The translations under genes were made by a program, and so were the position numbers. DNA of 64,000 nt from Alligator mississippiensis. Its lineage: Eukaryota > Chordata > Crocodylia > Alligatoridae. The stretch lies in assembly GCF_030867095.1 (NCBI RefSeq), contig NC_081828.1, forward strand, positions 207,396,978 to 207,460,977. Direction: 5' to 3'. Positions 11,901 to 23,900 of this stretch are shown here, one piece after another; positions within the stretch are counted from its first letter, which is position 1; each line of letters starts with the position of its first letter. The notes below the pieces were generated by a model. That model was not told the DNA's origin, did no database searches, and was given only the letters and a program-made list of their open reading frames with translations.

Positions 11901-14900
11901 TTTTTTAAAATGAATAAGCTTCCTTCATCTTGTCATTTGGCATTCAAATAGGACTTAGATGACTGAGCCCTTTAATTTTTATTCAGAATATCTTTCTTAT
12001 AAGGACCAGGAAAAAAAGTAGTTGCATTTCTTTATCAAATTGGTCTTACGCTCGTGTCTTGCATTTAAGCAAAGAGCTGCCAAACCAGTGTAGTTCTTCT
12101 GGGCAAATAAACTCTCCATCCACTCCAGCTTTCAAGTGGGTATGACTCTCGACTAAGTAGGCACTAATGTGGGTACATTCTTGTAAAAGCATGATTTGAA
12201 GGACTTGATGAAACAATGTCAAGCAATCTTAACATGCCTCCTGGTCTTCAAACTCCTTTCTTTCTGAATAGAAGTTTCTTAAACCCTGCCATCCACATAC
12301 TTTATGCAGCCTGTGAAGGGAGACAGGATAGAGGGAAAGTGAGGAACCATTAATTGTAATGATTCACCTGTAATGGAAGCAAACTTGCTATAAGATAGAG
12401 GAAGATGGAATTGTAGGAAAGTAGGGTTAGAAGGGACCTTACAAAGTCATTTAGTCCAGGACCCTGCTCAAGGCATGATCAGGCCTGACTAAACTATCTC
12501 AATCAAATGTCTGTTCAACCTGCTCTTGAAATTTCCAAGGATGGAAATTCCACAGTTTTTCTAGATAGCTTGTTCAAGTATTTGACCATCCTCCTTGTCA
12601 GGAAGCTCTTCCTAATCTCCAACCTAAATTTTTCCATGTTGTAGGCTCAGGCTATTGCTCCTAGTCCTGTTCTGTACAGCTACAGAGAAAAGCCCATTTC
12701 TATCTTCTCTGTAATAGCTCTTCAGGTATTTGAAGACTTGTCAAATCCCCCTCTGTCTTCTCTTCTGCAGACTAAATAATTCTAGTTCTTTTAGGTTTTC
12801 CTCATAAGTCTTTCCTCCCAGGCCCATAATTATTTTTGTTGCTCTGCACTGGATTCTTTCCAATCTGTCCACATCCTTCTTGAAGTGTGGGGCCCAAAAC
12901 TGGACACAGTACTCTAGGTGAGGCCTTACCACTGTGGAATAGAGCAGAATTATTTCCCTTGATCTGCAAGTGACACTGCTATTACTTGATGTAAACTAGT
13001 AAATCTTGATTGATGTGATTTGCCCCTTGACAGGTGCCCTGCCCCCTGGTTGCCATCTTGGGACCAGAAATCACGGTCCCTCCCCTTACCCTCGGAAGTA
13101 CTCCTTTTAGGAAGAGGGGTTTGCCATCTTGGAACTGGAAAAAAACCAAATCATACATTAAAAATCAAACATCTATTGTAACATATATTTTAAAAATATT
13201 TTAGTACTCATTTATGTGCATTTGCATAGTGTATATAGAGGAGAGAGAGAAGTTGTTGCTGCTGCGCGCGCCACCCCTCCCCCCTTGCTCTTTACTGGAA
13301 GCAGCAGTGCATTTCTTTGACATGGCTCCGCAGCGTCTATATAGATCAGGTGCTTCAGCATGGCTTTTTGGTGCTTTTAGCTAAAGCTGATTCAATCAGC
13401 TATTAGATAAAAGCGCCAAAAAAGCCCAACTGAAGCTACCTGATCTATATATATGTTGGGCATGCTGGGTCCACGTAACATGATGCCTCTTCTGGGCATG
13501 TGCTGGACTGGGCGCAGGAGCATATGGAATTTACAGTGCAGGGTTTTTTGGTTTTTTGTAATGTCTGCAAGCAACCCTAGCGCGTATTTAGTTTCTTTAA
13601 TGTACTGCTATTACTAACCATCTGCAAAGTGTTTTCTCGTCTCCCATTCCTGTTTCCACTCCTGTGTGATTTGTTGACCTCAGCAGACCTGAAGGATCTT
13701 AACTTCATGCTCTTCTTAACAGTTCTGTGCTCTGCAGATGGATCAGGAAATGTTTAGAAACACAGGTGAGCTTAGAGCTCTCCTCCGTCTTGTTTCTGGT
13801 ATTATCAATCCTTCCCTCCCCTGTTGAAAATACTGCTGGCCTCAGAATCACACCTGCTCCTCTGGCATTCCAGTACATTCATTAACCGGCGCAGCAGTGT
13901 GCTACTGAATACGATTTAGTTTCACTTGGCTGCTCCTGCTAGAACCATTAGACAGATGCTATGTGCATGAGTAAAGTAGAACTGAAAAGACATAAATTAT
14001 GCCCTTAAACCTGCATAGTAAATATCAAAGGCCCCTTGACCCCAGCCCATAACGAATGCTATTAAAAAGTACTCGTGCAACAATAGATTTAATGAAGGTG
14101 CAAATAAATATAACAAGTGACTAAGTACAATATGACTACAGGTCCGACACTGGGCTAGTGACCACCAGCCTTGTTAAGAAGAACTTAACTCTAAAAATAA
14201 CCAGTGTAGCAATTTCCAGGCAATCACAAGTTGGAGGCCAAGAATGTGCAAGGAATGTTCATCTAGAAATAAAAACTGGAATACCACTTGGATGACGCTA
14301 AGAGCCATCAGCTGAAGAAAAATTGTTTTTAGGGCTTGGTTTGACACTATTTTGTAATGACTTTCAATTAAAAGTCACAAAATGGCAAGTACCACTAAGG
14401 GTGTCTTTTATGTCAAAGTTGCGTGCTTTCAGTACAGAAGAAAGGTTGCGATCATCTTTATTCTGGCATTTTATTTACTGTCTGAAACCCTAGACTGGGG
14501 GGGTGGGTGAGGGAGGGAATATTTGTACTTTACAGCTGTTAGGCAAAAAGCATCTGACATATGCCTCTAAGAAAGTTACAAAAGCAGTACAAAGCTCAAA
14601 TTCTTTCGATTTTGATCTCATCAAAAATCTAACAGAAGGAAATACTAATCTCCATGTTTAAATGTGGTCCGATTTGCTGTATTAATCTTTAAAATGTTTT
14701 TAACCTTAAATAAATGCTAAATAAGGTATCTGTTTTGCCATGTAGACTGTGGAAACTCTGTTGACAACCTTAAAAATTTTGATTTTGTCCCCACTAGAAG
14801 GAGGTTAGATCTGGAGATCAAGGTAAATACCTGGAAAATGCTTGTCTAGGTGATGCTTGAGAATGCTTGGTCCAGGTGAATTGAACCAGGCATATTCCAT

Positions 14901-17900
14901 TTTTTGGTGAAGTTCAGCATCTTCAATCTTTTGACAGTGGCAGAAGGTTCAGGGAAACAACTGCGTATTTGATTACATAGCACTGGAGTTTCACTTCTGA
15001 AAATCAGTGTTGAGGTCAAAGTTTAATTGGGAGTATCATTGGCTTTGCAAAGCCTACAGGCTAGTGCATGGTTGCTCGAGGCCTGTACTCGTATTTTGTA
15101 GTCCAGCTCTTTCCCTGTTCCAGAGACCTTGACATGGCCTGGTGTGAAGAGGGCAGTTGAAAAGTTTTTAGTAAAGGTGTTTTTTTGGGAGTTCTTGCTC
15201 CCAGGGCCTAAACAATGTTTGGGAGCTCAGAAATAAATCTGAGGCTGCCAGAAGGGGGGGAATCTCTTCTCGCTTCTTCCTCTTCAGTCTTGGCCTCCTA
15301 GAGATCCTCTGGCTTGCAGTAGTAAGGTGTCTTTGAGTAACAGGAGGGGAGGGAAGGGAAACCGTAGTATGTTAACTTAAACACTGCAGATTTGACATGC
15401 TCTTGAACTTACTTGATTTGACATACTCTTGCTCTTATCAAGACCCTGCATCACAGACAGACTTGGAGAAGATCTAGCAGTTTCAATCATACAGACCTGT
15501 ACTAGGAAAATTGTTGCTGAGAAAGGTAGTAAGAGAAGAACTTAATAAATCTGAACGATTGGCCTGTGCTTCAAAGGGGCCACTTTGCAGCTCAGCTGGA
15601 GCACTACTGCAGTCCTTTGCAGCTGTTTGTGGCTGTGGCTACCTCTGGTTATTTCGCAAAACCTCACCTTTGCAAGGAGGTATAAGGACCCCAACTGTGG
15701 GAAGTATCTGGGTTCTAGTGTGGTTTCGTGCAGAGCTGAGCTGCTGTTCACCTTGCCACTTAGTTCTTATCCCTCCCACAAAAGCTGTGTCCAAAGCCCT
15801 AAGGCATTTGGGATGTACAAGGACCATATATGGGCTTGGCAAACCTCTGAAGGCTGGTGTTCTCTCTTAATGAAATTCAGTTCTCACCTGGTTGGTATGC
15901 ATCATAGTTGTGCAAGAGCATGATTACATCTGACTAACTGTAGGAGTGACTACTACAAGTCTTTTGTCTCAGTATATCAAGTGAGGTTTTTCACTGCAGA
16001 CCTTGTAAGGAGGGAAGTTCATCACATTTTTCTTCCTCCTGATATTGCGTTACAACTGTTATAAGGAAACTGATTCAAACTTGAGGGTGTTTGTATCTTT
16101 GATAAGGAGTAGAGCTGTGGGGAAATGTTGCCCCCCACATGTGCACACATTCCCAAGACTGTTGCCCCCCCATCTGGGAAAGGCAAAGGGGAAGTTGCTA
16201 CTGAACTCTTCTGTGATCAGTTGGAAGGAGCCTGGCAGCATACAAGCATTCATTACATGCAGGCCCCAACTATCAACCTGGATGATATTTCTCCTGGAGT
16301 GAGGAATTGAACAAACACTTGTACACACCTAATTTCTATGGGGAGAGCAGCAATTCTCCCAGTAGAAATGTCAGGCATGTACATGGCCCTAGTCGGTCCT
16401 ACATGGTACATGTAACAATGTAATATTTTTCTCAGTAGCCTAATGGGAGTTGTTAACAGTACAGTTGCATAGCATTGAAGCCCTTCAGCACCTTGTGGAG
16501 AATCTCTTGGCGCTTCCAAAATGCCATCCTATGATTGCCCTCGCTATTCGCTGGTTCAGCATTCGTGGTTTCAGATATTCACGAATGCTGAACCCTCATT
16601 TTAAATACACTCTGCGCTTTTGCCACTGCTGCCGCCACTCCTGCCACCGCCGCCATGCTCCCGCCATCACCAGCACAGCCAAACGCCATCCTATGATTTC
16701 CCTTTGTCATTTATGGGTTTGGCATTCACAGTTCCAAATACTTGTGAATGCCAAACCCATATCTTAAATATACTTAAGGGAGCTCCTCTGGAGCTCTGCG
16801 CTTGCTGCCACTGTGCTCCCACTGTTGCCAGCGCAGCCATGCCCTCCCCCCCCTCCCCCCCAGCTGCCGGGGCACTGCTTTCATAAACACAGACAGCATT
16901 CATGAACACAGTGCCTTATTCGCGGATTTCGCCGTTCGTGGGGGATACGAGAACGTATCCCTTGCGAATGGCGAGGGTCTCCTGTACTAGCTAGGGAACA
17001 AGGGTTTAACTAATGCAGGGTTGTGTTGGTTCTACCTAACCACATGCTCTGAGATGATCCCTCATCACTTCCCTTGTTGAAGAGTTGGTGTCTTCAGTTG
17101 TAAAATATTATTCTTCAGACTGGAGTAGAGAAATCATTGGTTAAATGTACACTCATACAGCAAACTAGCTATGTGAGTCATGATTTAATTGTCTGAAGTC
17201 CAATCAGTTGTGCTGAAATGGCTTTATGGATGACTTTATGGAATATAATTCAGTTTCCGCAAGGTACAGTGCTTAGGATGCTGCTTAGCATCCTGGGGTG
17301 CCTTGATCCTTTCAAGGGTGATGCACAAGATTAGCATTGTTGTTAGGTATGCAGACATGGTTCATGTGATAAACCCAGAGATTTCCAAAAGGAATCCCTT
17401 GTATTAAACCCATTCTGACCTTTTGTCATCTTCATGAGTTCTTTGCAACAGAAGAATTGTCCTTTTTTTCTGTTGTAAAAAAACAAGTGAAAGGTAAGAG
17501 CTGGCATCTTCAGAGAGGGGTGCCTTGGGTCTAAAAAAGTAGGCAACCTCTTTAACTCCTAAGCCAGTGGTACTCAAAAGTAGATGCTAACAACTGCAAA
17601 TAGGCGTTCCATGTTTAAATGTTAAATTTTTTGAAATCCATCCACAGTTCTATCATAGTGGAGATTTGTAGCTGTTCTCATAGATATACCTCTACCGGTT
17701 TGAAATTGAACGGAGTAGCAGGAATAGTCCAATTCATATTCTTCTTCTTCCTGAAGGCTAGCTGCTTTATTTTGTCTCCCTTTTTTTTAGGCAATAGTCT
17801 GAGTTAGCCTGAGGAAGGGTACCGTGATCCTTGGAAAGTATAGGTGTACCAATACGTCGGTCTGATATCATATTGGTACCAGTATGAAGAAAACTGGCTG

Positions 17901-20900
17901 TATCAGATATTGGCTCAATAGGGCTGATAATTTGGCTGATAAATACCCGTGCTGTGCGCAGTTGCAGTGCAGGGCTCGGGCAGCGAGGAGCACAGCTGGC
18001 AGCATGGAGAGCTGCCTCCAGCTGGTAACTCTGGTGTAGTGGAAGGGGAGGGAAAAGGGGGCCAGGGGGGCAAATGAGTACACCCTGTGGTGAGGGAGGG
18101 GGCAAGTGCTGCCCAGGTGGGGGTTGGGGCTGGAGTGACAGCTTATGGGGGGGAGGGGAAGCGGTTCCCACTGCTTCTTGCAGTGTGGGAGGGCACAGGG
18201 CAGGGGTGTACCCCCCCAGATGTGCATGGGGCAGGGTGGGGCAGGCTGCAGCCAGGGCTTTTCTTGGCGGGGGCTGGGTTTGGAGCAGGCACCAATGGTG
18301 CTGGGAGGATGCTGCATCTACCCCACGTTTTGCAGCAGCTCCACTGCCAGCTGTCTGGGGCAGCCCCGGTTCAATGCCCTGCCTCCACCCACAAGCTGGG
18401 GCTGCGCTGGGCAGCTGACAGCAACGGCACTGGGAGCAGAGCAGCGGCGAAATTTGGGGTGGATGCAGCATCCTTCCAGCATCATTAGTCCCTGCTCTGA
18501 GCCCAGGACCTGCTGAGAAGAGCCCCACACAGCCCTGGCTGCAGCCCAACCTGCCATGTGCAGGTCGGGCTGCACTCCCCTCTCCCCCTCCCCCATGCCT
18601 TCCTGGGGTGCAAGCAGCAGCAAGAGCCACCTCCCGCCGCGCGCGCCCCCTCCTCCGCCATGAGCCGCAGCTTCGCGCTTCCCCCCAACCCTGCCTGGGC
18701 AGTGCCTGCCCTGTCCCTGCCCCCTCCCTCACCATGGGGGGGGGGTGTTGTGCCCTCCCCCCTTCCCTTCCACCACACCGGACTTACCAGCTGGAGGCAG
18801 CTGTATTGGAAATCAGATTGGTATTGGCCAATATGCCTCCTTAAATATCAGCTGTTGGTATTGGCCTCGAAAATCTCTATCAATGCACTCCTACTGAAAA
18901 GTAGGCCTGTGTCAGTAGGGAAGTATTTGATTTGGATTCGACCGATTTGGAGGACAGCGATTTGATTTGGAAATTTGGATCAGTGTCCTGAATGAATTCA
19001 GCTGAATCAGCTTTGGAAGATTTGGTGCTGATCTGAAGAAATTCGGTGATTCAGTTCTGCCGAGGAGAGGCCATGGGGGCTTCTCTCGCTGCTCCTTGGC
19101 TGTGCCTGCCTCTGCCCTTGTGGGGGGAGCCGTGGGTCCTATGCCCTGCTGCTGCTTGCCCGGCCGGCGTGGGAAGGGCATGATGCAGGCACGGTTCGCT
19201 CCAGGTGGCAGCAGGGCATAGTCCCCGCTCCCAATGCTGCTGCGCCCACATCAGTGCTGGGAGTGGGGGCTCTGCCCTGCTGCAGCTTGCCAGCTGGCAC
19301 AGGAAGAGGGTGCAGCAATGCTAGGAGCAAGGGCTGTGCCCTGCTGCTGCTTGTCCCCTTATGTCTGGAGTGAGCTGTGGCCCCCCCCCACCTCGGCCCC
19401 CCAGCCTCCCTTCCCGAGTAACACGCCCCTCTGCCACGGCTGGGCCGCTTGTCCCAGCCCCAATCCCTCCCTCCCCCCACATCCCTTCCCTTCCCACCCT
19501 CCCAACCCCAACAGATTTACCAGCTGGAGGCAGCTGTCAGCTAGCTGCCTGTTGCGTCTATGGCTGAATCGGCCAAATCTCTTCCGAATCGATTTGGAGT
19601 TTTTACTCGATCTCCTGATTCAATTCGGTTTCGGAGATTCGGTCCCTGTATTGGGCCGAATCTCCTCTGAATCGAATCAGCTACCGAAGCTTCACACAGC
19701 CCTGCTGAAAAGCTTGTCTTTGTCTTTCCAACTATGTAGTTAGTCCAATAAAAACTACCACACAGAAGATTCTTGCCTTACCTTGAACAAGACAGTTATC
19801 CACTACACAAATTGTGGGTGAAGCTTAGTGTTACTCCCATCAGTAGCCAGTCAGAATCTCAATGACAGTTAGAGGTACACCGATATATTGGTCCCATGTT
19901 GTATTATCACTGATTTAAGAAAAATTGACATCAGCAATCAGCTTTTTTTGGCTGATGTGGTTGATTAATGTTGCAGATAAATGCCCTGTCCATGTGTGCA
20001 GCTGCAGCTCAGCATGCCAGGCAGCCAGGAGCACAGCCTGGCAGTGTGGACAACAGCATTCGCCTGGTAAGTATTGGCCAAATCAGCCATTGGTATTGGC
20101 CCAAAATATTTCTATTGGTGCACCCCTGATGATACAGGCAGTCCTCGACTTACAACGTTTTGAGCTACGTTTATAAATTGACACCCTGTTTCAACTTTAT
20201 GACGTCAGTTTCGACTTTACAACACTTGATCCAATGCAACGCCATGCCAGCAAACAAGTTCGCTGCATTGCCCATCTCCCTGGAGAACATCTCTCCAAAC
20301 TTCCTTGGACACTTTCTTTAAGGAAGCAGGCAAGACTCCAGAAAACCCTACAGCCAAGACTCGAGAAGACTCCAGCCAAGAACCCTTCAAAAAGTCCAAC
20401 CAAGAGCTCTTCAAAAAGTCCAGCAAAGTCACCTCAAAGAAGTCCTTCCAAATCAATATGATTGCTATTTACAATATAAATACATTAATGTAGCTGTATT
20501 ACTCATCTATAATTGATGGAGTACAAAATGTTTGGGTATTTTTGGTGAAAATAGGGTATTGGGCCTTGGTTCAGGAACCAATCCCCCATTTATAACATTG
20601 TTTCTTATGAGAAAATTGGTTCTGAGTTACAGCGTTTCGACTTAAGACACAGTTTTCAGGAACCAATCGTGTCATAAGTCTGAGGACTGCCTGTAATTAG
20701 AGGAATTTAAGAGTTACTAATTGGGGTTCATGCATTAAGTGTCCTTCCAGTCCCGCAAAGTATTCCTAGTACCTCATTGGTACTGTCTTTGTTGGTTGGA
20801 CCAGTGACATTCTCACTGGAGTTTATCTGAGAGACCTAGGAGAACTCAACAGAAGTACAGAAACAAAGCTGTTGTCTCTGTTCGTTAACAAGACTCGGTA

Positions 20901-23900
20901 TCCTAATCCTAGGAAGAATGCAGTCTAAACACCTGGAGAAAATCTTGTCAGTAAAGAGTTCAAGCTAACTCTGTAAAGCAGTAATATTCTTGGAGCCTCA
21001 AGCCTTCCTTAACAGGGACTGAAGCCTTTGAAAAAAGGGTGCCAGATGTAATGACCTAGGAGCCACTTACGAGAGTCCTGGCTGTGTGTAAATATATTGT
21101 GGTCCATGGTGGCACGCAAGTACAAAACTGTAGAATTTGCCTGTGGAGCATTAGGAGGACTTGCCAGGGGTTTTTTTTGTTCTTGAGAGCACTGAGCAGT
21201 AGTCTGCTGTTGCTGGGCTTGTCCCACTTTGCAAGGCTTTGGGAGAACTTGGGGAATACGTTCAAAGAACCAAATGTGTTGTTTCCCTTTCCCTTTGCAG
21301 TTCTTAGGGAACGGAGAGTAGTACTGCAGCATCTCCTAGTCCTGGAGAAAGTTTTAACCTAACTATTTTGTACATGGTATTTCTTTACTAAATGGTCATA
21401 CTAACAGTACAGAATGTTGTGAGCAAAATTTTTAGTTTGGTGGGGGGGGGGGGAAGGGGGAGGTCTGGTGTGTTTTTAACACAAAACTGAATGTTCTTTC
21501 TGTCCTCCCACTTTTGTAAAAGCTCTTTTGGCTGGAAAAATAGCCAAATCTTGTTACAGATCCCTTTTATCTGATCAGTGTCATTTATGACTTCCTACAC
21601 TTGAATAATTTTCGGTTCTAAAACCGCTTGTGTTTTTATCAGCCTACACTTCGGTGGCATGGAGCCTGGAAACATGAATCTTGAATGACTTCAAGAGTAC
21701 TACTTCAGCATGCTACTTGGTAAAGCAGTAGAGTGGTCTGCTTTATATGGCGTTGGACATTTCAAGTGCTGTCTCCAAATATACGGTGTAACCTAGGAAG
21801 TACTGCATTTGGGCAACTGATCTGAAACCTCTTCAAAATTCTCAGATGTACCCAATTCAGTTCTGCCTTTATTTGGGGAGAACACCAGCAGAGTGTGTGA
21901 GATCACTTTTAAGTGGTTACCCAAGTACTCTTGTATACAGAGATCATGACATGCAAAATCTCTGAGCTCTTGATCTGTAACTTGACTTGAAATGCACTTG
22001 AGATATGACTCTCTCCTAAAGGTAGTCTCTGTATGTCAAAGCTTGGCTTGTGCAAACTGCAGTGACTTACTGGAAGTAATGAGTATGGCTGAATTTGTAC
22101 ATAGGAAGCTTACGGAGGCTACAGTTGTTCATCTCTAGGAAGGTCATGCAGTGGCATACCATTTTGGAGCTGATATTCTTACACACCCATTCCCCCCTAG
22201 TTGGCTATAGCCTCTCTCTTTCTACCACTATCAAAACCTACTTTCTTAATCACTGGGGTTTTTTATGAGATATCTGCCTGTCAAGTATTGGTTGACAATG
22301 TGTGTAGATGAGCTACAAGGTAAAGGGGATGGGAACTTGCTACGTTAACTACTCTTGGCAGCTCTCTTGGCGTCAAAGCTAAGATACTGCAATTTACTTT
22401 TCACCTGCTGTGGGGAAACTGTGTACAAATGAACAGTTACTAAAGAGCAGCTGGTGGGCAGAAAATCCCTGTGCCCTTTACCTTGCAGTGTGTTGTTCAA
22501 TGATGTAACACAAGCTTTCAGCTTCTGGTTCAAAAGGGTACCTGCCAGCTTCTTTCACAATCTTTCCCATGCCGTGTGTTTAATGGGGCACGTGGTAAAT
22601 GTGGTCTAGTGCAAGAGCCCCATGGACTGTGGAGTTCCATCAGCAGGGTGAAAAACTTGGGCTGTACTTTATTTGTCTTCTGAAGGTAAATTTGAGACAA
22701 CCTATAGAAACTGGCACTTACACAGCAAAAGTAAAATTGTAGTATGGCCTATCCGCTGTCCTGGGATAGACAAAATTTTGAGGGTTTAACTCCCTCCCCC
22801 AGCCCCACATGTCAACTGATTCTTTTGCAAGACTCAAATGATTCATAAGGTTAGTGTCACTAAATTTGTTAAATTCTTGAATCTTCTATAATTGCTTTCA
22901 CTGTTGGGTGCTAATGCATGTGATATACACAGTTAATCTGCTTTACCCTGATGTCAAAGCTTTAGTTTCCAGTCCAGTTAGTTTTTGATTGTTGGTTGGA
23001 GGAGTTCCTGCAAAACCAACAAAAGTTACAAAGGAGCACAAAAGGCCTAATTATAGTCCCAGAAATAGCAAACAGCCCCTTAACTGTCTTGTAGGATTAT
23101 GTTATATTGTATTGGTAAATACTGCAGAACACAGGATTTGCTGCAGTAGAAATGGTGTTAACTTCCATGGCACTACTAAATAAATGTCTTGTTCCCCATG
23201 CTTAATAAAACTGTTTAGGCAAGGGTGCATAATGTCTTTGTTTCCACCTTCATGTAGTCTGCAACCAGATGCCCAGCTTGCTCAAATACTGCCTCTTATA
23301 GCACATGGCATCACTCAAATATGACCTTTGTGACGCTGCATTAATAGAGTTGAGGGAGTAGGAGCGGCTGTGCCTATTGCAAGAGGCTTTTATCAAGTCA
23401 CTGTACAAGTGTTCTTTTTTCAGTTATATGGTTTTTTAACCGCTCAGAAAGGCACTTTATTGTGATTCATGGTTAATAAGGAAAACTTTGATATTTCAAG
23501 AATCCTGCCTCATGAGCCATGATGAATAGTTCCGATAGATATCCCCTCCCCTTGCAGTCAGATGGTTTAACTGTTCATTCCAACTGTTTCAGTAGCTGTA
23601 AATGAATTGGGCAAAACGTGGACTTCAATTTGTTAGAGCAGTTGTCAGCATAGGGGTGAAATCAGAAAATCTTCAGTGAGCAAAGGCCAGAGTCATGGTG
23701 TGAATGCTCTAAAACTTAGAGTAACTCAACGTAAGGGAGATAATAGCAGCATAGCAAATAACTGTGGCCTCAGAGTTTTGGAGTAGCATTCTCTGCCGGT
23801 TACAAATACAGTCTCCTGAATACTTGACTCCTTTGGCAGCTTTACAGGGCACAAGGAGTGACAGAGCTAGACATGGCTTGTACAGCACACCACATGGCTA

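Noticed and set aside
17767..18735. 322-codon minus-strand frame
   Set aside because: It spans the foldback core and the start of the element end; no conserved domain and both arms give similar low-complexity peptides.
8176..20128. CRISPR-like arrays in the regularly repeated GC-rich blocks
   Set aside because: Units are diverged, lack constant repeats with unique spacers, and lie in a vertebrate intron.
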